The notes under the pieces are model-generated. The model made no database searches, had not been told where the DNA came from, and saw only the letters and a list, made by a program, of their open reading frames with translations. DNA of 64,000 bases, from contig UCHD01000001.1 in assembly GCA_900472175.1 (NCBI GenBank), positions 372,001-436,000 on the forward strand, written 5' to 3'. Both the position numbers and the translations under genes were made by a program. This DNA comes from Hyphomicrobiales bacterium. GTDB lineage: Bacteria; Pseudomonadota; Alphaproteobacteria; Rhizobiales; Rhizobiaceae. Below are positions 16,798-26,184 of this stretch, one piece after another. Numbering within the stretch: the first letter of the stretch is position 1; each line of letters starts with the position of its first letter.

Positions 16798-16838
16798 TTC
16801 AAGTCTCCGGGAGTGTCTGTGGCGTGAGCCTGCGCGGA

Positions 16839-17639
16839 TTATCGCGCAATGCTGCTTGAAAGGGGGCTGCTCGAAAGGGGGCTGCTGGAAAGCGATGAGG
16901 TTTGCGGAATAGTCGAGGTTGCGGTCTCTGCGACGTGAAGGCCGCATTCGCGCTTTTCGTCGTTTTCCCACCACCAGCGGCCGGCGCGCTCTGGCTCGCC
17001 CGGCTTGATAGCGCGCGTGCAGGGTTCGCAGCCGATCGAGGGGTAGCCGCGGGCATGCAGCGGATTGACCGGGATCGCTTCGGCTACGACATGGGCGCGG
17101 ATCGTCTCGATGTCCCAGTCGGCGAGCACATTGATCTTGATCAGGCCACGGTCTGCGTCGGCTTCGGCAAACGGCGTCTCGGCACGATTGCCGGACTGGC
17201 CGCGGCGCAGGCCGGTGATCCAGAAGGATGCCCCTTCGAGTGCGCGCGCAAGAGGCTTCACCTTGCGCGCGCCACAACAGGCGTGCCTGGCTTCGATGCT
17301 GTCGTAGAAACCGTTGAGGCCGTACTTGACTGCGTAGGCGTCGATGTCGTCCTGCTCGGGGTAAAACCGCTTGATCAGGATGCCATAGGTTTCTTCGGTC
17401 GTGTCGATCAGCGCCACGGTCTCATTGAAGAGACGGCCGGTTTCGAGCGTCGAAACCTCGATGCCGTGTTTGCCGGTGCCGATCGCAGCGGTAATCACCT
17501 GGTCCTCGATGCCGAGGCTGGTGGTAAAGACCGATTTGCCGTCGAGCGAAGCAATCAGCGCCAGCCGGCCGGAAAGGTCGAGCCCCTCCAGCTGGCTGTT
17601 GAGCGCTGCGGCGCGGTTTTCAAGCGATGCGGATGTCAT
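16839..17639 (-). CDS. cysH: phosphoadenylyl/adenylyl-sulfate reductase, with Ser-rich C-terminal tail
   Basis: A 266-residue thioredoxin-dependent reductase producing sulfite. It carries the [4Fe-4S] cysteine pairs of APS-type reductases (Cys121-Cys122 in HACCGARK and Cys204/Cys207 in GCEPC) and the catalytic ECGLH (Cys232), so it is expected to use APS directly, consistent with no CysC in the window. The start MTSASLENR at 17639 is used; a 17-residue upstream extension is unlikely. After the catalytic Cys the protein ends in a Ser/Pro/Leu tail made by tandem 15-bp repeats (see repeat), which is not part of the family fold. Confidence 0.95.
   Translation of the reverse strand: MTSASLENRAAALNSQLEGLDLSGRLALIASLDGKSVFTTSLGIEDQVITAAIGTGKHGIEVSTLETGRLFNETVALIDTTEETYGILIKRFYPEQDDIDAYAVKYGLNGFYDSIEARHACCGARKVKPLARALEGASFWITGLRRGQSGNRAETPFAEADADRGLIKINVLADWDIETIRAHVVAEAIPVNPLHARGYPSIGCEPCTRAIKPGEPERAGRWWWENDEKRECGLHVAETATSTIPQTSSLSSSPLSSSPLSSSIAR
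16851..16895. repeat. tandem 15-bp repeat in the 3' end of cysH
   Basis: Two near-identical 15-bp units (gctgcttgaaagggg at 16851-16865 and gctgctcgaaagggg at 16866-16880) and a third diverged copy (to 16895). Being in frame, they encode the repeated SSSPL tail of CysH. Confidence 0.85.
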
Positions 17640-17784
17640 GGGAGGAAATCCTGTTTTGTCGTCCCGGAATATCGCAGCCGTGTGCGGCAAAAGACAGAAA
17701 AACGGATTTCTAATGTTGAGCGATCAGAGCAAATATCTCTCCGATCAGCAAAAAACGCAGAATAGTGTCAGAAACCATGTTTTT

Positions 17785-17803
17785 AAGCATAAAATCTATG
17801 CTT
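17785..17803. promoter_or_regulatory. inverted repeat upstream of cysH, possible operator
   Basis: A perfect 7-bp dyad aagcata-aaatc-tatgctt lies about 145 bases upstream of the cysH start, in an A+T-rich stretch after the ClC gene stop. Its shape would suit a LysR-type (CysB-like) activator, but it could also be the residue of a ClC terminator; it has no T-run in the minus direction. Confidence 0.4.
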
Positions 17804-17831
17804 TTTATGGTTTATTTGCGCCTGACAGACC

Positions 17832-19181
17832 TTATTGCGGTGCCTGGTTGCCGGCTCCAGAGCGGCGCAAAAGACGGCCCTGGGCAATGAAGGTTCTGGC
17901 GAGGCCGTGATACAGCGGCTCGCGGGAAATCAGCCGGGAGGTCAGATAGCCAAGCATTGCCGTTGCCATCAGCGCGATGACGCCGTCGTGGTTTCCGGTC
18001 ATTTCCATGATGATGACAAAGGCCGTCATCGGCGCCTGGACGATACCGGCAAAATAGCCGGCCATGCCGAGAATAGCTGCCAGGCTGATGCTGGTGCCCA
18101 TCAGCGCGCCGGCAGTCGAACCGAAGCCAGCGCCGATCGACAGCGAGGGCGCAAAGATGCCACCGGGAATGCCTGAGATCATCGAGAGAAAGCTGGCTGC
18201 GAGTTTTGCCAGGAAGAACAGAAGCGGCAGCGGTTCGCCCTCGACGGCGCCGCGCGCCTGCTCATAACCCGTGCCGAAGGTCGCGCCGCCGGTCAGCACG
18301 CCGATCAGTGCCACCGCGCCGCCGCAGGCTGCGGCCAGGAGAACCATGCGCAGCGCGGGCGCCGGTTGCGCCCAGTGGCGGATGCGGCGGATCAGCCACA
18401 GCGCTGCGGCGCTGAAACCGGCCCCAAGCAAGCCACCGCCGATGCCGCAGACCGGCACCAGCATCCATTCGCGCACGGAGGCCGCAACAATCGTGGTGCT
18501 GCCGAAATAGGTGTAGTTCCCGGCAAGGCCGAGAGCGGCGAGGCCCGAGAGGATCACCGCCGTCAGCACCAGTCCGTTGGCGCGGGCTTCATAGGTCCGG
18601 CTCATTTCCTCGATGGCAAAGACGATCCCTGCGAGCGGCGTGTTGAAGGCGGCGGCAATGCCGGCGGCTGAGCCCGCAAGAATGAGACCTCGCGCATGGG
18701 CCAGATTGCCAAGGCGTGCCGCTTGCAGCATCAGCGATGCGCCAACTTGAACGGTCGGGCCTTCACGGCCGATGGAGGCTCCGCTCAGAAGACCGACGAC
18801 CGTCAGCAGGATTTTTCCGGCCGCCAGCCGCAACGATAGCAGCCGGGCGCGCTCCTCCGGCTCGTGGAAATGCCGCGCCGCGATCGCTTGCGGGATGCCG
18901 CTTCCCTGTGCGTTTGGAAAAAACCGTATCGCCAACCATGCCGACAGGGCAAAACCGGTGGGGGTGATGACCAGCGGCAGCAGGTAGGTCCACGAGCCCG
19001 CCGTGGTGATGCCATGGAAGGCGGTTTGCGCCCAGTCGGCCAGTTTCGCAAAACAGACGCTGATAATGCCGATACCGAGCGCGCCTGCCCAGAAAACCAG
19101 CCTTGGCCGCCAGACGGTGGGAGATCCCCAGAAGACACGCGAACGGCGGAAAAGCTTGGATTTCTTATAGGTAGGACGCAT
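17832..19181 (-). CDS. ClC-family chloride channel or H+/Cl- exchanger
   Basis: A 449-residue polytopic membrane protein with the ClC signatures GSGIP (93-97), GREGP (138-142, gating Glu140) and GGIFAP (about 355). The proton-pathway Glu pair is kept in FAIEEM (about 188-193), which in characterised members marks exchangers rather than passive channels. No C-terminal CBS domains are present. It is transcribed toward cysH, separated by about 190 bases, and diverges from the transglutaminase-like gene. Possible roles are acid resistance or anion balance. Confidence 0.93.
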   Translation of the reverse strand: MRPTYKKSKLFRRSRVFWGSPTVWRPRLVFWAGALGIGIISVCFAKLADWAQTAFHGITTAGSWTYLLPLVITPTGFALSAWLAIRFFPNAQGSGIPQAIAARHFHEPEERARLLSLRLAAGKILLTVVGLLSGASIGREGPTVQVGASLMLQAARLGNLAHARGLILAGSAAGIAAAFNTPLAGIVFAIEEMSRTYEARANGLVLTAVILSGLAALGLAGNYTYFGSTTIVAASVREWMLVPVCGIGGGLLGAGFSAAALWLIRRIRHWAQPAPALRMVLLAAACGGAVALIGVLTGGATFGTGYEQARGAVEGEPLPLLFFLAKLAASFLSMISGIPGGIFAPSLSIGAGFGSTAGALMGTSISLAAILGMAGYFAGIVQAPMTAFVIIMEMTGNHDGVIALMATAMLGYLTSRLISREPLYHGLARTFIAQGRLLRRSGAGNQAPQ

Positions 19182-19444
19182 CAGCTCATCTTTTTTCGGA
19201 ATCGCCTGGGCGATCCGTCACGGATGTTGCGCGCACCTCTATGGGCAGCACAGTCGGGAATGTGCTGCAAACTACCGGTGTTTTACCGGGTGTGTCCAGT
19301 GCAAGTGCTGGCGCGAGAGCCTGGTTACGCACCCGTAGCCGTGAATATTGTCCAGGCGCTGCGGGAAGGGCTGCGACATTGCTCTTGATCCTCTAGTCGC
19401 TAGAGGAATTACAAGGCGTTTTCCATAGAGAGGGGAGACGAAAG

Positions 19445-20098
19445 ATGAGTGAAAGATACCTGCTGGACTTCGGCTCCGGCCCCATCCGTGCCTTGATCGG
19501 CGCGAAGGGTTGGCAACGGCTGGACGCGTTCGAGCGGATTGGCGCCGCCTACACCTTCGTGCGTGATGAGATCGCCTTCGGCTACAACAGCGACGACACT
19601 ATCCCGGCATCGGCCGTCCTTGGCGATGGCTATGGCCAGTGCAACACCAAGGGAACGCTGCTGATGGCTTTGCTGAGGGCGCTCGAAATTCCCTGCCGCC
19701 TCCACGGGTTCACGATCCACAAGGCATTGCAGCGCGGGGTGGTGCCGGAGCTGGTCTACGGCCTTGTGCCGGACAGCGTTCTTCACAGCTGGGTTGAGGT
19801 TTATCATCAGGGCCGCTGGATCAATCTTGAGGGCTTTATTCTCGACCGGCCGTTCCTCTCTGCCCTACAGGAGAGATTTGGTGGCGCGGGCAATGATCTC
19901 TGTGGTTTTGGCGCGGGGACTGATTGCCTGTCGTCTCCGCCGGTCGATTGGACCGGCCAGGATACCTACATTCAGAAAACCGGTATCAATGCCGATCTCG
20001 GGCTGTTCGACAGTCCGGGCGATTTTTACGCCCTGCACCGGCAGGGGGTGGGGGGGGGCGCCGGTTTCTCTACCGCAACGCCGTCCGCCACTGGATGA
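19445..20098 (+). CDS. transglutaminase-like cysteine protease-fold protein, C-terminus frameshifted at a G tract
   Basis: A 217-codon frame with a transglutaminase-like core: Cys66 in YGQCNTKGTLLMALLR, His114 in LHSWVEVY, and WINLEGF carrying the third catalytic position. A good GGGGAG ribosome site precedes ATG 19445. At 20050-20058 a run of nine Gs puts the remaining sequence out of frame, and the frame ends in an unrelated GFSTATPSATG tail. One extra G (or two fewer) would continue into RRFLYRNAVRHWMNARVRR and end at 20196, which looks like the genuine C-terminus. The core is intact as read, so the protein may still be active. Confidence 0.85.
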   Translation: MSERYLLDFGSGPIRALIGAKGWQRLDAFERIGAAYTFVRDEIAFGYNSDDTIPASAVLGDGYGQCNTKGTLLMALLRALEIPCRLHGFTIHKALQRGVVPELVYGLVPDSVLHSWVEVYHQGRWINLEGFILDRPFLSALQERFGGAGNDLCGFGAGTDCLSSPPVDWTGQDTYIQKTGINADLGLFDSPGDFYALHRQGVGGGAGFSTATPSATG

Positions 20099-20196
20099 AC
20101 GCGCGCGTGCGGCGGGTAAGACGCGGGCAAATTCCGGATATTGCCGCTGTGACCTCGCATTCACATGACGATCAACTGAACCGTTTGCCGGGCTGA
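20050..20196 (+). other. out-of-frame C-terminal coding segment of the transglutaminase-like gene, led by a 9-G tract
   Basis: The +2 frame after the G tract encodes a basic helix (FLYRNAVRHWMNARVRRVRR) and then GQIPDIAAVTSHSHDDQLN before a TGA at 20194-20196. The composition is protein-like and continues the core, whereas the in-frame continuation is short and low in complexity. Confidence 0.7.
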
Positions 20197-20312
20197 TCGA
20201 ATGGGCGGTTGAATCTGTTTTGAAACATATGCCGCTAAAGCGTTTGCCGGATTCAACAATTGCGTGATCCGGCGACGAGTTTGCCGGTCATTTTGTAAGG
20301 GGTGTGAAACGG

Positions 20313-20345
20313 AAAGGGAGCCGGACGATAAGCCCGGCTCCCTTT
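20313..20345. terminator. bidirectional Rho-independent terminator
   Basis: A 12-bp perfect stem (aaagggagccgg / ccggctcccttt) with a 9-base loop between convergent genes, the transglutaminase-like gene (+) and the chemoreceptor (-). T-rich ends flank the stem on both strands. Confidence 0.85.
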
Positions 20346-20369
20346 ATTCGTCCTTCACTGGTCAAACGG

Positions 20370-22226
20370 TCACGATGCTACAACCAACTGGCGTAAGTCC
20401 TTGGAATAGCTGCGGACGGGCGTGGCGGCCCACATGTCCCGGCCGGCCTGATGTCCTCTGCCGGTTTTGAAGCGTGTCAGCAATTCCGTCAGCGCATTTG
20501 CCTCGCTCGCCAGATTGTGGCTGGCAGCGGTGGATTCCTCGACCATCGCAGCGTTCTGCTGCGTGCCCTGGTCGATCGTGTTGATGGCGGTGTTGATCTG
20601 CTTGATGCCGGAGGATTGTTCGCGTGCACTTTCGACGATCGCGGTGACATGGGTGCTGATTTCCTGGACCTCACCGATGATACCTTCTAGCGCCGTTCCG
20701 GTTTCGCGCACCAGTGAAACGCCGGAACGGACCTGGCCGCTGGAGGTGGCGATCAGGGTCTTGATTTCCCTGGCTGCCTGCGCCGAGCGTTGCGCCAGTT
20801 CGCGCACCTCCTGGGCGACCACCGCGAAGCCTTTGCCGGCATCACCAGCCCGGGCGGCCTCGACCCCGGCATTGAGCGCCAGAAGGTTGGTCTGGAAGGC
20901 GATATCGTCGATGACGCCGATAATGTTGGAGATTTCCCGCGATGAGGCCTCGATGCCGCTCATCGCATCGATGGCGGTGCCGACGATCTCGCCGGATCGC
21001 TCCGCAGCACTGCGGGTGCGTACCACCAGCGCGCCTGCTTCCTCCGCCCGCTTGCTGGCATCCGACACGGTGACCGAGATCTGGTCGAGCGCGGCTGCGG
21101 TTTCCTCAACCGACGCCGCCTGCTGTTCGGTGCGCTTGGACAGATCGGCCGCGGCCGAGCGGATCTCGCTCGCCCCGGCGCTGATACCGCGGGCTGTCTC
21201 GCCGACCGATCGCAGCGCATCCTCGAGATTGCCGACCGAACTGTTGAAATTGCTGCGCAGCGCGTCGAGATGGGCGGCAAGAGCCGTATCGATCCGGTAG
21301 GTGAGGTCGCCTTCCGCCAGCTTGTCGAGGCCGAAGGCAAGCGCGGAGACCGCCGATTGCACCTCTGCGGCTTCCGCCGCCTTCTGGGCTTCGCGCTCCT
21401 GCCGGTCGCGCTCGGACAGCGAGCGGTTGCTCTCGGCTTCCTCTTCAAGGCGCTGGCGATCAAGGGCATTGTCGCGGAAAACCGCGATGGCGCCCGCCAT
21501 CTGGCCGACCTCGTCGCGGCGGCCTTCACCGAAGATCGCCACACCGAGATTGCCGCCGGCCAGCTGGCGCATGGCTTCGCGCAACCGCGTCAACGGCTTG
21601 AAGACCCCGGCAATGACGAACCAGACGGTCGCCGCCAGCACCGCCATCGCGAAAGCGGCAATGGCTGCCTTCGACAGGACGAGACTGTCCTTTTCTGCCT
21701 TGGCTGCCAGCAGTTCGCGGTTGGCCTCTGTCAGCTGCAACTCGATCAGCTCGCCGATCCGTAGGCTGAGCGGGTCGATGACGGTGTAGAGTTCCTTGTC
21801 GATGAAATGTTCGAAGGCCGGGCGGTCGCGCCGCTGCATGATATCAAGCAGGTTCTGTATTGCCGCGGCACTGGCGGCGCGTGCTGTGTCGAACGCATCG
21901 GCCAGCAATTTCTCCGCTTCCGTCAGCTTGGTGGCTTCATAGGCAAACCATTTCGCCTCGATGGTCAAAAGAGCATCGGTGACGGCCTTGCCGCCGGCGT
22001 TCCAGTCGAGTGCGCCACTGCGCACCTTATGGGCTGTATCAACGATATTGACGGCATACATGTCGGCGACGGTCTTCAGCTGCGCCACCGGCACCAGCCG
22101 GTCGGCGACGATCGATTCGGTGCGCTTCGAAATGGAGTTCATCGCGTTGAAGGCCGTCGCGATCAACACGACCATGGAAAGAGCGACCAGAAACAGGCAG
22201 GTGAGCAGGCGTGATTTGATTGTCAT
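20370..22226 (-). CDS. methyl-accepting chemotaxis protein
   Basis: A 618-residue inner-membrane chemoreceptor. It has a first membrane helix at about 7-28 ([20 protein letters not shown]), a four-helix-bundle periplasmic sensor of about 160 residues, a second helix at about 190-210, a HAMP domain ([17 protein letters not shown]...), and a long signalling domain with the conserved hairpin tip [44 protein letters not shown] region. The start at ATG 22226 gives the normal short cytoplasmic N-terminus. The sensed ligand is unknown, and no che genes are nearby. Confidence 0.95.
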   Translation of the reverse strand: MTIKSRLLTCLFLVALSMVVLIATAFNAMNSISKRTESIVADRLVPVAQLKTVADMYAVNIVDTAHKVRSGALDWNAGGKAVTDALLTIEAKWFAYEATKLTEAEKLLADAFDTARAASAAAIQNLLDIMQRRDRPAFEHFIDKELYTVIDPLSLRIGELIELQLTEANRELLAAKAEKDSLVLSKAAIAAFAMAVLAATVWFVIAGVFKPLTRLREAMRQLAGGNLGVAIFGEGRRDEVGQMAGAIAVFRDNALDRQRLEEEAESNRSLSERDRQEREAQKAAEAAEVQSAVSALAFGLDKLAEGDLTYRIDTALAAHLDALRSNFNSSVGNLEDALRSVGETARGISAGASEIRSAAADLSKRTEQQAASVEETAAALDQISVTVSDASKRAEEAGALVVRTRSAAERSGEIVGTAIDAMSGIEASSREISNIIGVIDDIAFQTNLLALNAGVEAARAGDAGKGFAVVAQEVRELAQRSAQAAREIKTLIATSSGQVRSGVSLVRETGTALEGIIGEVQEISTHVTAIVESAREQSSGIKQINTAINTIDQGTQQNAAMVEESTAASHNLASEANALTELLTRFKTGRGHQAGRDMWAATPVRSYSKDLRQLVVAS

Positions 22227-22591
22227 GAATCTACTTCTCGGTTGCCGGCAAGGCACGCGTCCGCATGCGATGACGGCGCGCGAAAGCGACGGCATTCGTC
22301 AACGGCTGGCCTTGGGAATGTGGGTATGACGATCGGGCGGGACGCCGGGCATCCAGCGGCGAGGTCCCATCATGGGCCTTCGCCATGTCTCAGCTCTGTC
22401 AATAGAATTAACAATCGAAGATTAAAAATACTTAAATTTTAAGTTGCACGTGGGTATTTATGCACGTTTTATGAGCAGAAAGCCGTAATCCGTGCAACCC
22501 AGGTCCTTGCTGGTGGGAAACGGCACGCCAGCCGCTTTGCAAGCCGGCTCATTCTGCTCTTGTCGTTTCGCAGTTTCCCCGACGCCAGAGC
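22227..22591. other. intergenic region between chemoreceptor and betA, with palindrome
   Basis: About 365 bases. It contains a 15-base palindrome (acttaaa-t-tttaagt, 22430-22444) in an A+T-rich stretch and two copies of tgcacgt at about 22445 and 22461. It should hold the chemoreceptor promoter; no gene is seen, and no clear terminator follows betA. Confidence 0.45.
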
Positions 22592-24244
22592 TTATCGGTC
22601 GCTGACCGCCCAGCGCGGATTGATCCACGGCTCCTGATTGCTGCGGGGCAGGGGCTGCTTGCCGAGAATATGATCGGCTGCTTTCTCGCCGGTCATGATC
22701 GAAGGGCCGTTGAGATTGCCATAGGTGACATGTGGGAAGATCGATGAGTCCGCAACGCGCAGCCCATCGACGCCGATCACCCGGGTTTCCGGATCGACCA
22801 CCGCCATCGGATCGTTCTTGTCGCCCATCCGGCAGGTGCCGCAGGGGTGATAGGCGCTTTCCAGATGCTCGCGCAGGAAGGCGTCGATCTGGTCGTCGGT
22901 CTGGACGTTCTCGCCGGGCTGGATCTCTGGCCCACGATACTGATCGAATGCCTGCTGGCCAAAGATCTCGCGGGTGAGGCGAACGCAGTGGCGGAATTTC
23001 TCCCAGTCTTCCGGATGGCTCATATAGTTGAACTGGATGACCGGATCGGCTTTTACGTCCGGCGAGCGCAGCGTCACCGAGCCACGTGATTTCGAGTGAT
23101 TGTAGCCGACATGCACCTGGAAGCCGTGGCTTTTCGCGGCCGCCTTGCCATCATAGGAAATCGCCACCGGAAGGAAGTGATATTGAATATCCGGCTGCTT
23201 GACGCCCGGCGCCGATCGCAGGAATGCGCAGGCCTCGAACTGGTTGGAGGTGCCAAGTCCGGATTTGGTGAACATCCACTGCGCGCCGGCAACCCCTTGC
23301 CAGAACCAGGGCAGCCAGGAGTAAAGCGAGACCGGCTTGGTCGAGACCTGCTGGAAATAGAATTCCATATGGTCTTGCAGGTTGGCGCCGACGCCGGGCC
23401 GGTCGGCCTTCACCTCGATGCCCATCTCCTTCAGATGCGCCGCCGGACCGATGCCGGATAACATCAGCAGCTTCGGCGAGTTGAACGACGAGGCCGCGAC
23501 GATCACCTCGCGGTTGGCTTTTACCACCTCGATCTTGCCGCCACGCTCGATCTCCACGCCCACGGCGCGGCCATTCTCGATGACGATTTTGCGCGCGTAG
23601 CAGCGGATCAGCTCGACATTGGGACGCTTGAGGGCCGGCTTCAGGTAGGCGGATGCCGCCGACCAGCGCTTGCCGTTATGAACCGTCTGCTCCATCAGGC
23701 CGAAACCCTCCTGCTTGGAGCCGTTATAGTCGTCGGTCAGTTCGAAGCCTGCCTGTTTCCCGGCCTCGACAAAGGCGTGGAACAACGGGTTCTTGTTTGG
23801 CCCGCGCCGCACATGCAGCGGCCCGTCGGTGCCGCGCCAGCCCTCTTCGCCGCCATGCGAGTTTTCCATCCGCTTGAAGTAGGGCAGCACATCGGCATAA
23901 CCCCAGCCGCGGGCGCCAAGCTCTTCCCACTCGTTATAGTCTTCCATCGAACCGCGCACATAAACCATGCCGTTGATCGACGACGACCCACCGATCACCT
24001 TGCCGCGCGGGGCGGTGATGCGCCGGTTGTTGAGATGCGGCTCGGGTTCGGAGAGATAACCCCAGTTATAACGGCTCATGCTCATCGGCCATGCCAGCGC
24101 CGCCGGCATCTGGATAAACGGCCCGAAATCGCTGCCACCGAATTCCAGCACCAGCACGGTATTCTTGCCGTCCTCGGACAGACGGTAGGCAAGTGCGGAG
24201 CCTGCGGAGCCCGAACCGATGATGACGAAATCTGCGCTGTGCAT
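22592..24244 (-). CDS. betA: choline dehydrogenase
   Basis: A 550-residue GMC-family FAD oxidoreductase converting choline to betaine aldehyde at the membrane. The N-terminal FAD site is [20 protein letters not shown] (Gly10-Gly15). GMC signatures include [18 protein letters not shown] and [17 protein letters not shown], and the C-terminal catalytic region has HPCGTCRMG and [15 protein letters not shown]. The ATG at 24244 matches the usual rhizobial BetA start. It begins only 2 bases after the stop of the small EVE-like gene, so its translation may depend on that gene. Last gene of the bet operon. Confidence 0.96.
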   Translation of the reverse strand: MHSADFVIIGSGSAGSALAYRLSEDGKNTVLVLEFGGSDFGPFIQMPAALAWPMSMSRYNWGYLSEPEPHLNNRRITAPRGKVIGGSSSINGMVYVRGSMEDYNEWEELGARGWGYADVLPYFKRMENSHGGEEGWRGTDGPLHVRRGPNKNPLFHAFVEAGKQAGFELTDDYNGSKQEGFGLMEQTVHNGKRWSAASAYLKPALKRPNVELIRCYARKIVIENGRAVGVEIERGGKIEVVKANREVIVAASSFNSPKLLMLSGIGPAAHLKEMGIEVKADRPGVGANLQDHMEFYFQQVSTKPVSLYSWLPWFWQGVAGAQWMFTKSGLGTSNQFEACAFLRSAPGVKQPDIQYHFLPVAISYDGKAAAKSHGFQVHVGYNHSKSRGSVTLRSPDVKADPVIQFNYMSHPEDWEKFRHCVRLTREIFGQQAFDQYRGPEIQPGENVQTDDQIDAFLREHLESAYHPCGTCRMGDKNDPMAVVDPETRVIGVDGLRVADSSIFPHVTYGNLNGPSIMTGEKAADHILGKQPLPRSNQEPWINPRWAVSDR

Positions 24245-24246
24245 GG

Positions 24247-24702
24247 TTAAATCAGCCTTGAGAGTATCGTTTGCCAATCGCTGGCCTCGATGGATGAAGC
24301 TTGGAAAGCGAAGTTCCCTTGCACGGTGAGATAATTAGCGTAGTTGGTGATGCCACGCTCACGAGCCCCAGAAAGCCCTGCAATCTCGGATCCGGACATC
24401 GTTTTCCTTGGCGTCCCAAGTGCCTTAAATTTGAAGGGAAGCATCCACCGATCTGCCCAGATTTCTTCTTCGTAGCTTCCAACTTCCGGTATCGAGCACG
24501 TTACAAACGGCAGAGTGAATGCTTTCCATGGTTCACAATAAAGCAAGCCGAATGAGCCTATTGGCATTTTCAGTGCTTTTGTGGTTTTGCCCTTATTTGT
24601 CGTTTCAGAACCGATTCCCACAGCCCATGTTCCCGCACCGAAACCGGCCCAAATGTTGGTTATCGACTTTGAAGAAAACACGTAGATACTGACACTGGGC
24701 AT
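24247..24702 (-). CDS. small protein with EVE/PUA-like features inserted in the bet operon
   Basis: A 151-residue protein, more A+T-rich than its neighbours, lying between betB (stop at 24720) and betA (start at 24244). The pattern resembles the EVE branch of PUA-like folds: a first strand SVSIYVFSS, an [10 protein letters not shown] stretch, [18 protein letters not shown], and [18 protein letters not shown], similar to the IWP-RY-FRI region of EVE proteins. That assignment is tentative. The ATG at 24702 has GGAG at 6-base spacing; an ATG at 24708 is too close to it. EVE proteins usually bind modified bases in DNA or RNA; a link to choline metabolism is not known. Confidence 0.7.
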   Translation of the reverse strand: MPSVSIYVFSSKSITNIWAGFGAGTWAVGIGSETTNKGKTTKALKMPIGSFGLLYCEPWKAFTLPFVTCSIPEVGSYEEEIWADRWMLPFKFKALGTPRKTMSGSEIAGLSGARERGITNYANYLTVQGNFAFQASSIEASDWQTILSRLI

Positions 24703-24719
24703 TTGCATCTCCTATCCGC

Positions 24720-26183
24720 TTAGTACGGCGACTGGACCGGTCCCATCGCCACATAGACGCTCTTCAGCTCCGTGTAGTGATTGAGCGCCGCCAGCGAATT
24801 CTCCCGGCCGAAACCGGACTGTTTCGACCCACCGAACGGCACTTCAACCGGCGCCAGATTATAGGTGTTGATCCACAGCGTCCCGGCCTCGAGCCGGTCC
24901 ACCACGCGGTGCGCGCGGGTGAGGTCGGCGGTGAAGACGCCGGCGGAAAGCCCGAACTCGGTGCCATTAGCGCGTTCGATCACCTCGTCCTCATTGTCGA
25001 AATCGAGCACGCACATGACCGGCCCGAAGATTTCTTCGCGGGCGATGGTCATGGTGTCGGTGACATCGGCAAACACGGTCGGCTGGATATAGGTGCCCTC
25101 GGCGGATACCGAATTGGGAATGCCGCCGCCGGTCAGAAGTGTCGCGCCTTCGGCCTTGCCCTTTTCGACATAAGCAAACACCTTGTCGAGCTGGGCGCGC
25201 GAGACCATCGGCCCAAGCTGGGTTTCCTCCGCCATCGGGTCGCCGATGATGATCTTTTCGGTGCGCTCCTTCAGCCGCGACAGGAATTTCTCCTTGATAC
25301 CCTTCTGCACGAAGACGCGGGTGCCGTTCGAGCAGACCTGGCCGGTCGAATAGAAATTGCCAAGCATGGCGCCGCCGATGGCACTTTCGAGATCGGCATC
25401 GTCAAAAACGATCAGCGGCGACTTGCCGCCAAGTTCCATCGTCACGTGCTTGAGGCTGGAGGCCGCAGCCCCCGCCACCTTGCGGCCGGTCTCGACCGAA
25501 CCGGTGAGCGACACCTTGGCAACATCCTTGTGATTGACCAGAAGCGGCCCTGTCGAGCGGTCGCCCTGGATGACGTTGTAGAGCCCTTTCGGCAGACCGG
25601 CTTCAAACAGGATCTCGGCGATCTTCAATGCGCCGAGCGGCGTGTTCTCCGATGGCTTGAACACCATGGCATTGCCGGCGATCAGCGCCGGTGCGCCCTT
25701 CCAGCAGGCGATCTGCTGTGGATAGTTCCAGGCGCCGATGCCGACACAGACGCCGAGCGGTACGCGCTTGGTAAAGGCGAAATCGCCGCCGAGCGGAATA
25801 TAGTCGCCGTTCAGCGCGGCTGCCGCAACGCCGCCGAAGAATTCGAACGCATCGGCACCCGAGGTCGGATCGGCGACGATGGTTTCCTGAATCGGCTTGC
25901 CGGTGTCGAGCGTTTCAAGCTCCGACAGTTCGCGGTTGCGTGTCCGCATGATATCGGCGGCGCGCTTGAGGATACGGCCGCGGGCCGTCGGGCTCATCGC
26001 CGCCCATTCGCCCTGCGCGCGCTTGGCGGCCGCGATCGCTTTCTCGATGATCGCGGGTGTGGCGGCATGCAGCCGGGCGATGACTTCGCCGGTGGCCGGA
26101 TAGATGCTTTCAAAGGCGGCGCCGTTGATGTCCTCGACATATTCGCCGTCGATGAAATGGGAGGCTGGCGGTTGGGCTTTCAT
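24720..26183 (-). CDS. betB: betaine aldehyde dehydrogenase
   Basis: A 487-residue NAD(P)-dependent aldehyde dehydrogenase making glycine betaine. Motifs are the cofactor region [19 protein letters not shown], the glutamate-bearing [18 protein letters not shown], the catalytic Cys in [14 protein letters not shown], and the C-terminal [12 protein letters not shown]...[13 protein letters not shown]. The substrate is assigned from operon position between betC and betA. Its ATG at 26183 starts one base after the betC stop (TGAcATG). Length matches the family. Confidence 0.96.
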   Translation of the reverse strand: MKAQPPASHFIDGEYVEDINGAAFESIYPATGEVIARLHAATPAIIEKAIAAAKRAQGEWAAMSPTARGRILKRAADIMRTRNRELSELETLDTGKPIQETIVADPTSGADAFEFFGGVAAAALNGDYIPLGGDFAFTKRVPLGVCVGIGAWNYPQQIACWKGAPALIAGNAMVFKPSENTPLGALKIAEILFEAGLPKGLYNVIQGDRSTGPLLVNHKDVAKVSLTGSVETGRKVAGAAASSLKHVTMELGGKSPLIVFDDADLESAIGGAMLGNFYSTGQVCSNGTRVFVQKGIKEKFLSRLKERTEKIIIGDPMAEETQLGPMVSRAQLDKVFAYVEKGKAEGATLLTGGGIPNSVSAEGTYIQPTVFADVTDTMTIAREEIFGPVMCVLDFDNEDEVIERANGTEFGLSAGVFTADLTRAHRVVDRLEAGTLWINTYNLAPVEVPFGGSKQSGFGRENSLAALNHYTELKSVYVAMGPVQSPY

Positions 26184-26184
26184 G

